From Desulfosporosinus orientis DSM 765 (GTDB lineage: Bacteria > Bacillota > Desulfitobacteriia > Desulfitobacteriales > Desulfitobacteriaceae), in the NCBI RefSeq assembly GCF_000235605.1, contig NC_016584.1:2592001-2656000 (forward strand): a stretch of DNA of 64,000 nt, read 5' to 3'. Both the position numbers and the translations under genes were made by a program. Shown here one piece after another: positions 1-8,327 of the stretch; the first letter of the stretch is position 1; every line of letters starts with the position of its first letter. Below the pieces are notes generated by a model. That model saw nothing but the letters and a program-made list of their open reading frames with translations, did no database searches and had not been told where the DNA came from.

Positions 1-1
1 T

Positions 2-139
2 GGTTCCTTATTTTTCATAGCTTCTGACTCTGTATTGGCATATAATAACTTTAATGTGCCGTTAAAAAATTATGAGACTCTTATCATGTACACTTATATT
101 TTAGCTCAGGTTTTAATTATGGCTGGTTTTTTATATTAA
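2..139 (+). CDS. YhhN family (lysoplasmalogenase-like) membrane protein, C-terminal end
   Basis: The open frame enters from the left edge and stops with TAA at 137-139, giving 45 residues. The peptide contains a short S-D-S-x-L-A segment followed by a hydrophobic helix ending A-Q-x-L-I-M-A-G. That resembles the last two membrane helices of the YhhN/TMEM86 family, whose characterised members hydrolyse lysoplasmalogen. Plasmalogens occur in anaerobic Firmicutes, so the role would fit. The call rests on a short fragment. The 100 bases that follow hold nothing I recognise. Confidence 0.55.
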   Translation, partial: GSLFFIASDSVLAYNNFNVPLKNYETLIMYTYILAQVLIMAGFLY

Positions 140-239
140 TACCTCGGCCACAACCTAGCATAGGTCAAGCGTTCTTGAAGAAAAGAAAGCCGTCAATGTC
201 AGTGTGTTAGACGGAAAACATGGTTTAGGTGGGGGAGGT

Positions 240-791
240 TCACACCGGATAGTAATTAATTATGATGGACTTCATTATACAGTCTCCTTTATTGGAATAG
301 ACATGAGGATTTGTGGAGGCAAAACAGATAGAATCTTCTTTGTTCAAATGATATTCACTCTCATTAGTGCGCAAACAAAGATTACCTTCCAAAACAACAA
401 TATATTCGTAGGATTTCTCAGAATGGCCAACAGATGTATGCTCAGTTCCAGGATCAAGTTCTATCATGAATAATTCAAAATTACGAAGGGGTGTGCTGTT
501 ATAATATTTGTAGATTCGATAGTGGCCGTCCGAATCATGTTGCTCTGTTCTTTGTTGTTGTGAAATATATTCCGGGTCATTATCCTGATCATCAAGCAAT
601 GAAGTATAAGGAACCTTCAAACCGTTTGCAATTTTCCACAGCATGTTGATCGTTGGATTGGAATCACCTTTTTCAATTTGGCTAAGCATTACTTTGCTGA
701 CCTCTGATAGTTCTGCCAACTGCCCTAAACTCAGGTTTCTCGCCAAACGAAGTCGTTTCAGATTTGCTGCGATTATTGCATTTAAATTCAT
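240..791 (-). CDS. XRE-family transcriptional regulator with C-terminal cupin domain
   Basis: 183 aa. Residues about 4-60 form a lambda-repressor-like HTH (R-N-L-S-L-G-Q-L-A-E, then S-x-x-x-L-S-Q-I-E-K-G). Residues about 105-180 form a small cupin barrel (P-G-x-E-H, then V-L-E-G). The architecture is that of PuuR/SutR-type regulators, in which the cupin senses a small molecule. The start at 791 is chosen because GGAGG lies 6 bases upstream; an in-frame ATG at 827 lacks a site. It is the last gene of a three-gene minus-strand operon with a cysteine-synthase-like enzyme and an HD protein. I infer that it controls that operon through the inverted repeat at 2531-2596. Confidence 0.85.
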   Translation of the reverse strand: MNLNAIIAANLKRLRLARNLSLGQLAELSEVSKVMLSQIEKGDSNPTINMLWKIANGLKVPYTSLLDDQDNDPEYISQQQRTEQHDSDGHYRIYKYYNSTPLRNFELFMIELDPGTEHTSVGHSEKSYEYIVVLEGNLCLRTNESEYHLNKEDSICFASTNPHVYSNKGDCIMKSIIINYYPV

Positions 792-898
792 CTTTGGACC
801 TCCATTAAAATGATTTCCATGGAGCAATGAATCAGATGCTAAAGAAGAGAAGCATCTGATTCATATGAAGTCAGAAGCTTACAGGCAAACGAATGTGA

Positions 899-1492
899 TT
901 AGGTTAGTTCTAAATTCTTCATCGATTGATTAACGGATTCTTCACAAGACCTCATTGCCAATATCGTTTTTTCCAGAAGCTCATCCAGATTCCAGTCCAA
1001 CATCTCTGCTCCTTGTTGGATGACATTCCGGGAACAGCCTGCGGCAAATTTTTTATCCTTAAATTTCTTTTTTAAACTGGAAAGCTCTAAATCCATTGAA
1101 CTTTTGGAAGGGCGCATTTTAACTGCGGCATTGATTAATCCTGTGAGTTCATCTGTGGCATAGAGTATTTTTTCCATTAAGTGTATGGGCTTAGTATCAA
1201 CACATATTCCGTATCCATGACTGGCAATGGAATATATCATTTCATCGCTGACATTTGCTGCACTTAATAATTCTTTAGCTTTTATACAATGTTGGTCTGG
1301 GTACATTTCATAGTCAATATCATGTAGTAACCCGACGATCCCCCAGTATTCAGATTCACCGGCATATCCCAAGGTGTCGGCAAACCACATCATTACGCCA
1401 GATACGGTTAATCCGTGTAAAATATGAAATGGATCTTTGTTATATTTCATAAGTAATTCAAGTGCTTCATCTCTGCTAATGGTAGTTGTCAT
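899..1492 (-). CDS. HD-domain (predicted metal-dependent phosphohydrolase) protein
   Basis: About 197 aa. The motif G-L-L-H-D-I-D-Y near residue 58 is the HD signature, with an upstream H-x-x-x-V-x-x-V-M helix and a later S-H-G segment that would complete the metal site. Close relatives are annotated only as HDIG/HD proteins, and the substrate is unknown. The ATG at 1492 has GGAG nine bases upstream; TTG at 1507 and an ATG at 1498 are also in frame but are worse placed. It lies 31 bases after the cysteine-synthase-like gene and is probably cotranscribed with it and with the cupin regulator. Confidence 0.75.
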   Translation of the reverse strand: MTTTISRDEALELLMKYNKDPFHILHGLTVSGVMMWFADTLGYAGESEYWGIVGLLHDIDYEMYPDQHCIKAKELLSAANVSDEMIYSIASHGYGICVDTKPIHLMEKILYATDELTGLINAAVKMRPSKSSMDLELSSLKKKFKDKKFAAGCSRNVIQQGAEMLDWNLDELLEKTILAMRSCEESVNQSMKNLELT

Positions 1493-1523
1493 AATCATAG
1501 TCTCCAATCAATTACATTTTAAA

Positions 1524-2516
1524 TTACTGAAATAAATCGGTACTCAAATATTTTAGTCCACTGTCATTCAGTGTCACTACAATATTTTTTCCTTTTTCAG
1601 TAGTAGATAATAGTTTAAGCGCGGCACATACGTTTGCTCCAGATGAAAAACCTGCAAATATACCCTCGCATTCAGCGAGCTTTCTGGCAGTATCCTGTGC
1701 TTCATCATTTGTAATCTGTACATAACCATCAATAAGCGCCTTATCGACTAGGGGCAGATCCATACAATATCCGCCGCCTTGAACTTTGTGGCCTTTATCC
1801 GTGATTTCTTTACCTGCATAAATTGCAGCAGTTGAAGGTTCTGCAACGTAGCAGCGAATTTGAGGATTGTGTTTTTTTAGGGTTTTAGAGCAACCAGAAA
1901 AAGTACTGCCGCTTCCGAGAAAGTCGACAAAAGCATCTATTTTTCCATCTGTTTGCTCCCATAGTTCTTCACCAGTATAATACTCGTGGGCATGATTACA
2001 CGCTTCTAAACTGAATTGATCAGCTCGAAAAGCATTAAGCTCTTGTACAATTTGCTTTGATCGTTCTTCAACAAGAGCTAAATCCTCACCGGAAACTTGG
2101 CCTTTGATTGAGCCGGGCATCTGATCAACAAGAACTACTTCTGCACCTAAGGCTTTCATCATTCTGGCACGCTCTATAGAATTACCTTTAGACATACAAG
2201 CGATAAATTTATATCCTTTGCATGCACATACAATTGCTAAGCCAGTTCCAGTATTACCACTTGTCAACTCAACAACTGCTTGCCCCGGAGTAAGAAGTCC
2301 TGCTCTTTCTGCTTCGACTATCATCTGCAAAGCAACGCGGTCTTTTTTACTAAAACCTGGATTTAAGTATTCTAACTTAGCAAAAATATTGCCTTCTGCG
2401 CCAAATGCCTTTGCAATTCTAGATAGGTTCACCATTGGAGTGTTACCGATTGTTTCTGTGACATCTTTCAAAAGTTTCGTAAAATACACCTCCTCCGTAA
2501 GTAATGGGTTTTTCAT
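1524..2516 (-). CDS. PLP-dependent cysteine synthase-like enzyme (OASS/CBS fold)
   Basis: 330 aa, the usual length of O-acetylserine sulfhydrylases. The PLP lysine region reads N-P-G-F-S-K-K-D-R, where classical CysK has N-P-x-x-S-x-K-D-R. The substrate loop T-S-G-N-T-G-T-G-L-A is intact. The phosphate-binding loop is G-S-G-S-T-F-S-G instead of the usual G-T-G-G-T. These departures suggest another substrate, for example beta-substituted alanines or cysteine breakdown, rather than housekeeping cysteine synthesis. It is first in an operon with an HD protein and a cupin regulator, just downstream of a strong promoter with a large palindrome. The fold is certain, the exact reaction is not. Confidence 0.8.
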   Translation of the reverse strand: MKNPLLTEEVYFTKLLKDVTETIGNTPMVNLSRIAKAFGAEGNIFAKLEYLNPGFSKKDRVALQMIVEAERAGLLTPGQAVVELTSGNTGTGLAIVCACKGYKFIACMSKGNSIERARMMKALGAEVVLVDQMPGSIKGQVSGEDLALVEERSKQIVQELNAFRADQFSLEACNHAHEYYTGEELWEQTDGKIDAFVDFLGSGSTFSGCSKTLKKHNPQIRCYVAEPSTAAIYAGKEITDKGHKVQGGGYCMDLPLVDKALIDGYVQITNDEAQDTARKLAECEGIFAGFSSGANVCAALKLLSTTEKGKNIVVTLNDSGLKYLSTDLFQ

Positions 2517-2530
2517 ACAGGAAACTGTAA

Positions 2531-2601
2531 AAATATATTTATCGTTTGTACAATATATTGGGCGTTAGTAATATTGTACGAACGATAAATATATTTGTCA
2601 A
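2531..2601 (-). promoter_or_regulatory. Sigma-A promoter embedded in a 26-bp inverted repeat
   Basis: On the minus strand a TTGACA (2601-2596), a 17-base spacer and TACAAT (2578-2573) make a near-consensus promoter for the cysteine-synthase-like operon. Arms at 2531-2556 and 2571-2596 are 26 bp each with one mismatch, separated by 14 bases. One arm fills the -35/-10 spacer and covers the -10, and the other lies over the first transcribed bases. That is where a repressor would sit. The likely ligand is the XRE-cupin protein of the same operon. Confidence 0.8.
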
Positions 2602-2966
2602 TGTACTACAGTAAAATATTCTTCTTGTCACCACCTGGGTAGGGCCGGATGTATTTGAAATGTACCATCATCTTATGGGTATGGAAGATGCCTTGAAAAA
2701 CCAATGTGACAGAAAGAGCACCGAATGTTCGGTGCTCTATTTTACAATGCTGATAAGGATTTTCCATGTGGCTTAAACATCATAAAGGATCAGTTTCTGG
2801 TATAGCAAAAAGATACAATGGTCAATTGTATTACCTTGCGTAACTATTAGCTATCAATGGGGGAAGGGCGTAACGGGCTAAGAGTTTAGCTCACTTACTG
2901 ATAATCAGATTACATTTGTTAAGAAGTATATAGGTTCCCCGATAGTTCGATATGCGGCTATAGAAT
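2602..2966. other. Intergenic region with a hairpin
   Basis: No gene is supported here. An 11-bp perfect stem at 2715-2738 (loop TG) is followed by ATTTTA and looks like a weak intrinsic terminator on the plus strand. About 30 plus-strand codons before it (2631-2714) are open but match nothing I know, perhaps the tail of a lost gene. ATACAAT at 2813-2819 and its complement at 2825-2831 form a small dyad. Confidence 0.4.
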
Positions 2967-4718
2967 TTAATTAAGTTCGGCGAGTAAGGCCGAACATTTT
3001 TCTACGTACTGATTAATCATTCTTTCTACAATAGAAGAGTCAAGCGTTCCATGCATGCTTGGAGTCTTAAAGAAGCGTTTAGGTAATTCGACTTGTCTCG
3101 GATCGAACCCTAGTTTTTGCTTAAGGCGCAGCTTTGTTGAGTATATTCGCTTAGCAATTAGTGTGAGATCATCATCTGAGAAAGGATAGCCTGCTGCTTT
3201 GAGAGCTTTTAGTACAGTCTCTCGGTTATATAATTTTCGAGCGAAAAGACAGATAACGAGGGAATTTAAGAGACATCGTTCAAGTTCCTCGTCAAAGAGT
3301 TTATCGACAGCTTTGTGCTCGTCAAAGTCTTTTATGGACTGATCGACTGAGTAACCCGCATTGCATAAATGTGAGTGTCTTGCACCTACGGTAAGCCCAA
3401 CTAAGTTGGCATATCCAGTGTGATAGCCTGGTATTTCATTTCCTGCAACTTGGAGCGCATGCTCTTTTCCGCCGAACTTTGCTCCGGCAGAGCGGGTCCC
3501 TTCACCGAGAGCTTGGTAAAAGGAATTTTTCCGACTGGCTAAATAGCGAATGGCCTTAGAATAGTTCTCCGAATTCCCAAAGGTTAGGGGGAGAATAGTT
3601 TCTGTTTCGGTCACAATTCCTTTCAGTAGACTTTCAGTGGCCCACGCTAAGGCGACACCCGCAGAGATGGCGTCCATACCTGTTTTTTCTACTACCTCGA
3701 TCATGTGTAATACTTCATCAGTTTTGTTGATACCCAGTAAGCTTCCTAGTGAATAGATCAGCTCATAATCATAGGCAACGCTGACGGATTCATAGTCATA
3801 CCCATCGTCAAATTTCCTTCGGAATTGACCAATATGGATACAGCCTACTGGACAGCCCGTACAGGCCATCTTTCGGACAAGGTTTTCTTCTGCAAAAGTT
3901 TCCCCGCTAATCTGCTCGGCATCGTCAAAGTGGTTTTCTGTCAAATTCTTAGTGGGCAAGGCTCCTAAAGCACTTACTGACTCGACATTGATGGCTGTCC
4001 CTAAATCATGATATTTTGACATTAAATCAGTTTCAGTTACAGATTTAAATATAGCTTGATAGGAACGAAAATAGTCTTTGAAGTTTTGAATTTTAGTAGT
4101 CTTATCTCCAGAGACAATAATTGCTTTGACAAGCTTGCTGCCCATCGTTGCACCTAAGCCAAGCCGTCCAAAATGCCGATAGGTATCTACACAAACGCTT
4201 GCAAACTTGACCATCTTTTCTCCGGCTGGCCCGATACGCAAAATGCTGCGTCTGCCTTGGCCTTCTTCTGAATCTCGAAGGAATTGTCCAACAACGTCCG
4301 AATCCATCCCCCAAATGGGACGGGCATCCTTGAGTTGGATATCATCTCCCTCAATAGCAATATAAGAAGGACGAGCTGCTTTTCCTGAAATCACAACAGC
4401 ATCATAGCCAGCCATTGATAATGCTAAAGCAAGTCTGCCTCCCGCGTAGCTTTCCCCCATTTCACCAGTAAGGGGGGAAAGGAACATGGCAACTGTCTTA
4501 GTAATGAGTGGATAGATACCTGATATTGCGCCAATCGCCAATATAATGGGTTGTTCAGGGGCTAAAGGAGGGAGTTCAGGTCTAACCGTTTCCTCGAGCA
4601 ATTTCGATGCTATGCCGACTCCACCGAGATAATCGTTTAAGTCCGTACGCTGCTTGATTTCGATTTTACCTGTAGCCAGGTCTATGTATAAAACCTTGGC
4701 AGCTTTTTCGTATAACAT
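2967..4718 (-). CDS. Aldehyde:ferredoxin oxidoreductase (AOR) family protein
   Basis: 583 aa, typical for the tungsten/molybdenum bis-pterin AOR family. The N-terminal AOR domain (L-G-G-V-G-I-A-S, later G-E-S-Y-A-G-G-R-L) is followed by the cluster motif C-T-G-C-P-V-G-C near residue 306 and a further Cys near 500 that would be the fourth 4Fe-4S ligand. The ATG at 4718 overlaps the TGA of the upstream ferredoxin gene (TGATG), which indicates translational coupling. The pair resembles E. coli ydhY-ydhV in layout. Characterised family members oxidise aldehydes or reduce carboxylates, but this branch is diverse and the substrate cannot be read from sequence. Confidence 0.85.
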   Translation of the reverse strand: MLYEKAAKVLYIDLATGKIEIKQRTDLNDYLGGVGIASKLLEETVRPELPPLAPEQPIILAIGAISGIYPLITKTVAMFLSPLTGEMGESYAGGRLALALSMAGYDAVVISGKAARPSYIAIEGDDIQLKDARPIWGMDSDVVGQFLRDSEEGQGRRSILRIGPAGEKMVKFASVCVDTYRHFGRLGLGATMGSKLVKAIIVSGDKTTKIQNFKDYFRSYQAIFKSVTETDLMSKYHDLGTAINVESVSALGALPTKNLTENHFDDAEQISGETFAEENLVRKMACTGCPVGCIHIGQFRRKFDDGYDYESVSVAYDYELIYSLGSLLGINKTDEVLHMIEVVEKTGMDAISAGVALAWATESLLKGIVTETETILPLTFGNSENYSKAIRYLASRKNSFYQALGEGTRSAGAKFGGKEHALQVAGNEIPGYHTGYANLVGLTVGARHSHLCNAGYSVDQSIKDFDEHKAVDKLFDEELERCLLNSLVICLFARKLYNRETVLKALKAAGYPFSDDDLTLIAKRIYSTKLRLKQKLGFDPRQVELPKRFFKTPSMHGTLDSSIVERMINQYVEKCSALLAELN

Positions 4719-5128
4719 CACTGAACCTCCTCAATTAACTCTAAACATCCGTGCGGACAAAATCTTACACAGACACCACAATGCTTACAGACAATAGGCT
4801 TTTTTGTATCTGAGTTAAAATAAATTGCATCAACAGTGCACGCACCAACGCAAAGTTCACAGCCGATACATTTTTCTTTATCTAATAAAACTCCTCCGGC
4901 TTGACGTTTTATAAGTGCGCCTGTCGGACAGATTTCTGCACAGGGTACATCGCCTCTACACGCTTGACAAACAATGGCAATAAACTTGCCTGTCAGCCCA
5001 CCGCTGGTTTTAATACGAATAGCACTTTTCAAGATGGAATGGTCTTGTTGGTTGACGGCGCTACAGGTTATCATACATGATAAACAGCCTATACAGCGGT
5101 TCATTTCAATTGCTCTTAATACTTTCAT
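4718..5128 (-). CDS. Polyferredoxin-like 4Fe-4S protein, partner of the AOR
   Basis: 136 aa with four groups of cysteines. C-I-G-C-L-S-C-M near residue 13 and C-I-G-C-E-L-C-V-G-A-C are classical ferredoxin motifs, accompanied by C-Q-A-C-x5-C and C-K-H-C-G-V-C-x3-C groups. This is the DmsB/YdhY type that carries several 4Fe-4S clusters and passes electrons to or from a catalytic subunit. GGAGG precedes ATG-ATG at 5131/5128, and I take the second ATG at six-base spacing. The gene directly precedes and overlaps the AOR gene, so it is very probably its electron carrier. No sigma-54 box was found upstream. Confidence 0.85.
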   Translation of the reverse strand: MKVLRAIEMNRCIGCLSCMITCSAVNQQDHSILKSAIRIKTSGGLTGKFIAIVCQACRGDVPCAEICPTGALIKRQAGGVLLDKEKCIGCELCVGACTVDAIYFNSDTKKPIVCKHCGVCVRFCPHGCLELIEEVQ

Positions 5129-5339
5129 CATTAGCCTCCAGATATTCAGTTCATTAAGATTAATAAATCTAAGTATACTACAATATACCAGTTGCAATAT
5201 AATGTTTTTAGCTTATTCTTAATGATTTTTAGGAGATTAATGTTAACTTTTAAGCATATGTTACTTAATCCGTATCCTTATAGTTCTCCTGGGTATCATG
5301 CTGGCAACCGTATTGATTGTTTTCCGCTTAATCAGAGAG

Positions 5340-5837
5340 TTACGATAGTTTTTTAATTGTCTCCTTAAGTCCAGCTAGAACAATTAATCTATGAAAAGGC
5401 TTTACCGGAAAGAAATATAGTTTTCCCAACAAATTATTGAAGTGAACTACTGTTGATACATAAATAAATTGATTAGAGTGTTCTTTGTATATTGTCAAAC
5501 GAAAATTGAGATGTTTATCATCTTCACCTAGGAGAATTTCTTTCTCACTAATAGAGTAAACCTTAAAGATTCCTATCCGTTCTCCTGGTTCTATTTTGGT
5601 ATTAAGCTGTTGGAGCTTTGGTGATGTCTTTAGCCCAAATAATTTAACAATTGTATCTCTAATAGACATAAGTTTACTTACCCAGGATGGATAAGAGACA
5701 ACTAATGTTAAGGTAAAAGTTTCAAGACTACAGTTAACTGGTGCTTTTAGTCTAAATGAGTCTAAGTAGTGAATTTCGGGAAAAACTTTATTTACAAGCG
5801 AGTCTTTAGGTACGCTGGTCATTTCAACTATTTTCAT
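5340..5837 (-). CDS. DUF2867-like protein
   Basis: 165 aa with no membrane helix or signal peptide. The opening P-E-I-H-Y-L-D-S-F segment, a middle E-P-G-E-R-I-G motif and the hydrophobic ending resemble DUF2867 proteins, sometimes found fused to NAD-binding epimerases. No catalytic residues can be assigned and the function is unknown. It stands alone between the AOR operon and a decayed PfpI gene and is read opposite to the latter. Confidence 0.6.
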   Translation of the reverse strand: MKIVEMTSVPKDSLVNKVFPEIHYLDSFRLKAPVNCSLETFTLTLVVSYPSWVSKLMSIRDTIVKLFGLKTSPKLQQLNTKIEPGERIGIFKVYSISEKEILLGEDDKHLNFRLTIYKEHSNQFIYVSTVVHFNNLLGKLYFFPVKPFHRLIVLAGLKETIKKLS

Positions 5838-5924
5838 ACAATCAACTCCTGATTAATTTTAGCACATTCATCCAAAAATGGGTTAATAAGTGCCATCTAA
5901 TAGTCATTTGTTTATTTGTTCAAT

Positions 5925-5970
5925 GATAAACAGCTTCACTGACAGTAGTTTTCAGTGAAGCTGTTTTATC
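5925..5970. terminator. Stand-alone terminator-like hairpin
   Basis: An approximately 17-bp stem (5925-5942 with 5952-5970) carries A-rich and T-rich flanks and a 9-base loop. It lies upstream of both adjacent genes, so it ends neither. It may be left over from a deleted gene. Confidence 0.55.
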
Positions 5971-6047
5971 ATGGAGATAGACATTGATTTTGATCAGGGA
6001 TGGATGTTTGATTAGCGCTTTATATTTGAAAATAGGAGGAAATGTAA

Positions 6048-6471
6048 ATGAATAATACTGTATATCTTTATGTATTTGATACCATGGCAGATTGGGAAGT
6101 AGGGTATTTAACTGCTGAACTGAACTCCGGAAGATATTATAAGGAAGGATTAGCCCCATCCAAAATAGTTACTGTGGGCATTGAAAAGACTCCTGTCACT
6201 ACAATGGGAGGCTTGATGGCACACAAGCAATGACTTGGAATATCTGAAAATGATCTGCCCTAACTATGCAGGAGAAAAGTACTATAAGCAGGAGTCTGCC
6301 GTAACTGATGGAAAACTGATAACTGCTTCCGGAATAGCTCCATTGGAATTTTCTGTACATGTCTTGAGAGCTTTAGACGTGTTTTCTCCAAAAATAGTAA
6401 ATGCCTGGTATAATCTTTATAGGACTCATGAATCCGGATATTTTTATGAGTTGATGAAATTTATCATATGA
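6048..6471 (+). pseudogene. DJ-1/PfpI family protein, decayed by internal deletion
   Basis: A good ribosome site (AGGAGG) precedes the ATG. The first 57 codons encode the N-terminus of a DJ-1/PfpI-like protein (Y-V-F-D-T-M-A-D-W-E-V-G). Around 6214-6222 the frame changes. The +1 frame then continues with H-T-S-N-D-L-E-Y-L-K and the normal family C-terminus to TGA at 6471. About 60 central residues, including the nucleophilic cysteine region of the family, are missing. Deletion and frameshift coincide, so no functional product is expected. The intact family has about 200 residues. Confidence 0.8.
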
Positions 6472-6498
6472 CTCTCTTCATGCAACAATGGGTGGAGA

Positions 6499-7347
6499 AT
6501 GGGGGTGAATATTATAATCACCAGCGAATTAATAAAACAAAGTATTGATTATATCATGCAACATATTGACGAAGAAATCTCCATAGAAGATGTAGCAAAT
6601 TACTGTAATTATTCAAAGTATTACTTTAGCAGAGTTTTTAAAGCGGAAACAGGAGAAAGTACTTATGCCTTTATTAAACGGTTAAAAATGGAACGGAGTG
6701 CTTTAAGATTAAAGCTTGAAAAAGATAAATCCATTACCGATATTGGTGTTTCGTATGGATATAGTTCATCAAATTATAGTTCGGCGTTTAAGAAACACCA
6801 TAATATTTCTCCTGCGGAATTTAGAAAAGCAATGTATACAGCCATTGCTCCCCATCCTTTTTACGCGGACAAACTTGCTCGGTTTAAATCATTTATGGAG
6901 TATGATCAAAAGATTATAATAACGGAACTGGATGACTTTGTAGTTATCCATGAAAGACATATTGGGAACTATAATGAGCTGGGCAAAAATTGGCTTGAAT
7001 TCACCGAAAAGTATCATGATTGTATTAAGGATGATACACTTTTGATCGAAAGATTTTATGATGATCCATCCATTACAAGTGTAAAGCAGTGTTTATATGA
7101 GCTTTGTATGACGGTTGATCAAAACTGTCCGTTAGATAATGTCATAATTATTCCAGGGGGGGGATTTGCAAAATTCCGCTTTGAAGGATTGATACAGGAT
7201 ATTTTTGCTGCCTTTCAAGGGGTATTTACTGTCTGGTTGCCCGAGAGTGGTTATGAAATGAGAGAAAGCTATGGTTTGGATATTTATCGGGCTATAGACA
7301 GAGAAAGCATGCGGGTTGTTATGGATTTATGTATACCAATTAAATAG
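6499..7347 (+). CDS. AraC-family regulator with GyrI-like effector domain
   Basis: 282 aa. Two helix-turn-helix motifs occupy residues about 8-105 (S-I-E-D-V-A near the start, then the signature Y-G-Y-S-S-S-N-Y-S-S-A-F-K-K-H). The C-terminal 150 residues resemble the GyrI/BmrR effector-binding barrel that binds hydrophobic ligands (F-V-V-I-H-E-R-H-I-G-N-Y). Architecture matches Rob/SoxS-type multidrug responders. The ATG at 6499 is close to GGAG; the GTG at 6505 is better spaced and may be the true start. The gene follows the PfpI remnant and precedes a Cys-containing protein that it may control. Confidence 0.85.
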   Translation: MGVNIIITSELIKQSIDYIMQHIDEEISIEDVANYCNYSKYYFSRVFKAETGESTYAFIKRLKMERSALRLKLEKDKSITDIGVSYGYSSSNYSSAFKKHHNISPAEFRKAMYTAIAPHPFYADKLARFKSFMEYDQKIIITELDDFVVIHERHIGNYNELGKNWLEFTEKYHDCIKDDTLLIERFYDDPSITSVKQCLYELCMTVDQNCPLDNVIIIPGGGFAKFRFEGLIQDIFAAFQGVFTVWLPESGYEMRESYGLDIYRAIDRESMRVVMDLCIPIK

Positions 7348-7433
7348 GGCAAGAATTAAGAAGTAATAAAACGAACCTCTTAATATAATAAGAACTGCAG
7401 CAGCATTAGTTTGATTTATAGGAGGTTTTAAAA

Positions 7434-7982
7434 ATGTTTGATATAAGGAAAATTCAAGAACAGGCAATTTATACAGCTGTCAAAAGTGCCAGTAATGATG
7501 AAAAAGCGAGAGAGATCATTTATGGAATGGATGGACTGGCTGGGGCTGAGGATAATCCGACATGGGTTAAATCTACTATGAAAAGATTAGAAAACCATTT
7601 TTATGAGTCAGCTATTTATGAGATTAGAAGGAACTGTCAATGCGGATATGGAATGGATGAGAAATTAGCATTAGTGAAAGAACTGATAGCCTTGTCATTG
7701 AATATGGAAGAATTCGGGAATTTAGACGAAGCTCAAGCAGCCGGTTTATATTGTGAAAATGGAGAGCTATTTCTTCAATTTCTCTTTTGCCCATGTCCAA
7801 TGCTTGCAGAGGTAGATCGATTAGATACAAATACATGGTGTCAATGCACGACAGGGTATAGTAAAGTCTTATTTGAGAAAGCCTTTGCTTGTGAAGTAGA
7901 TGTGGAACTGTTAGAAAGTATAAAAATGGGGAATAAAAAGTGCCTTATGAAAATCATTCCTCAAGAAGCTGTGTGGAAATAG
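7434..7982 (+). CDS. Conserved cysteine-containing protein (DUF6144-like)
   Basis: 182 aa, soluble. Cysteines appear as C-Q-C near residue 63, C-P-C-P near 120 and C-Q-C near 139, which together could bind a metal or cluster. The spread resembles clostridial DUF6144 proteins, but I am not certain of the family. AGGAGG lies nine bases before the ATG. It probably forms a unit with the AraC-type regulator 86 bases upstream. The function is unknown. Confidence 0.6.
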   Translation: MFDIRKIQEQAIYTAVKSASNDEKAREIIYGMDGLAGAEDNPTWVKSTMKRLENHFYESAIYEIRRNCQCGYGMDEKLALVKELIALSLNMEEFGNLDEAQAAGLYCENGELFLQFLFCPCPMLAEVDRLDTNTWCQCTTGYSKVLFEKAFACEVDVELLESIKMGNKKCLMKIIPQEAVWK

Positions 7983-8016
7983 AATCAGAAGAGTTCCTAG
8001 GAGATAAAAAATATGC

Positions 8017-8106
8017 CGCCAAGTCCCCACCAGGCATTGCTTCTCCGAGTTCCTTGGAGACCTGGGCGAGAACATCTCGGTCATTGAAGTGAGTCGTTGC
8101 CGCGAC
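8017..8106 (-). repeat. Partial duplicate of the pdxS 3' end with internal deletion
   Basis: 8029-8106 matches 26116-26193, inside the 3' part of pdxS, over 78 bases with one mismatch. The adjoining 8017-8033 matches 26016-26032, just beyond the pdxS stop, over 17 bases. The two source segments lie 83 bases apart and are joined here at a shared ACCAG. The orientation relative to the chromosome is the same. It has no start or frame of its own and is non-coding debris. Confidence 0.85.
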
Positions 8107-8118
8107 TGTAGTGAAAGA

Positions 8119-8138
8119 CAACACTGTAGTGCACTACA
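8119..8138 (+). promoter_or_regulatory. Candidate enhancer site for a sigma-54 activator
   Basis: TGTAGTGCACTACA at 8125-8138 is a perfect 14-bp palindrome. Just before it lies CAACACTGTA (8119-8128), which recurs exactly at 12214-12223 and in inverted, slightly changed form at 17909-17918. The site is 83-102 bases upstream of the -24 element at 8221, normal for enhancer binding. The activator encoded at 12480 is the obvious candidate. Confidence 0.5.
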
Positions 8139-8220
8139 ACGGTTAGGGTGAGTGCAATATTGAATTGAATCGTGACATGCTGAATTGGCGCCTAATTAAG
8201 GGTTTCTTAATCCGTGTTGA

Positions 8221-8237
8221 TTGGCATGGGTTTTGCT
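8221..8237 (+). promoter_or_regulatory. Sigma-54 (-24/-12) promoter
   Basis: TTGGCAT-N5-TTGCT with exact GG-N10-GC spacing, 91 bases before the thiolase start at 8328. It matches the consensus TGGCAC-N5-TTGC except at one position of the -24 element. Confidence 0.75.
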
Positions 8238-8327
8238 ATCAATATAGACCGAATAGACCGACAAGGGCTGACCTAAACTGCTAACCAGTGTATAAAGTAC
8301 TAAGAATGAATAAGGGAGGGTTTATAA

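Noticed and set aside
204-473. Plus-strand open frame of 89 codons
   Set aside because: It lies opposite the well-supported XRE-cupin gene, has a glycine-rich, family-less product and no ribosome site.
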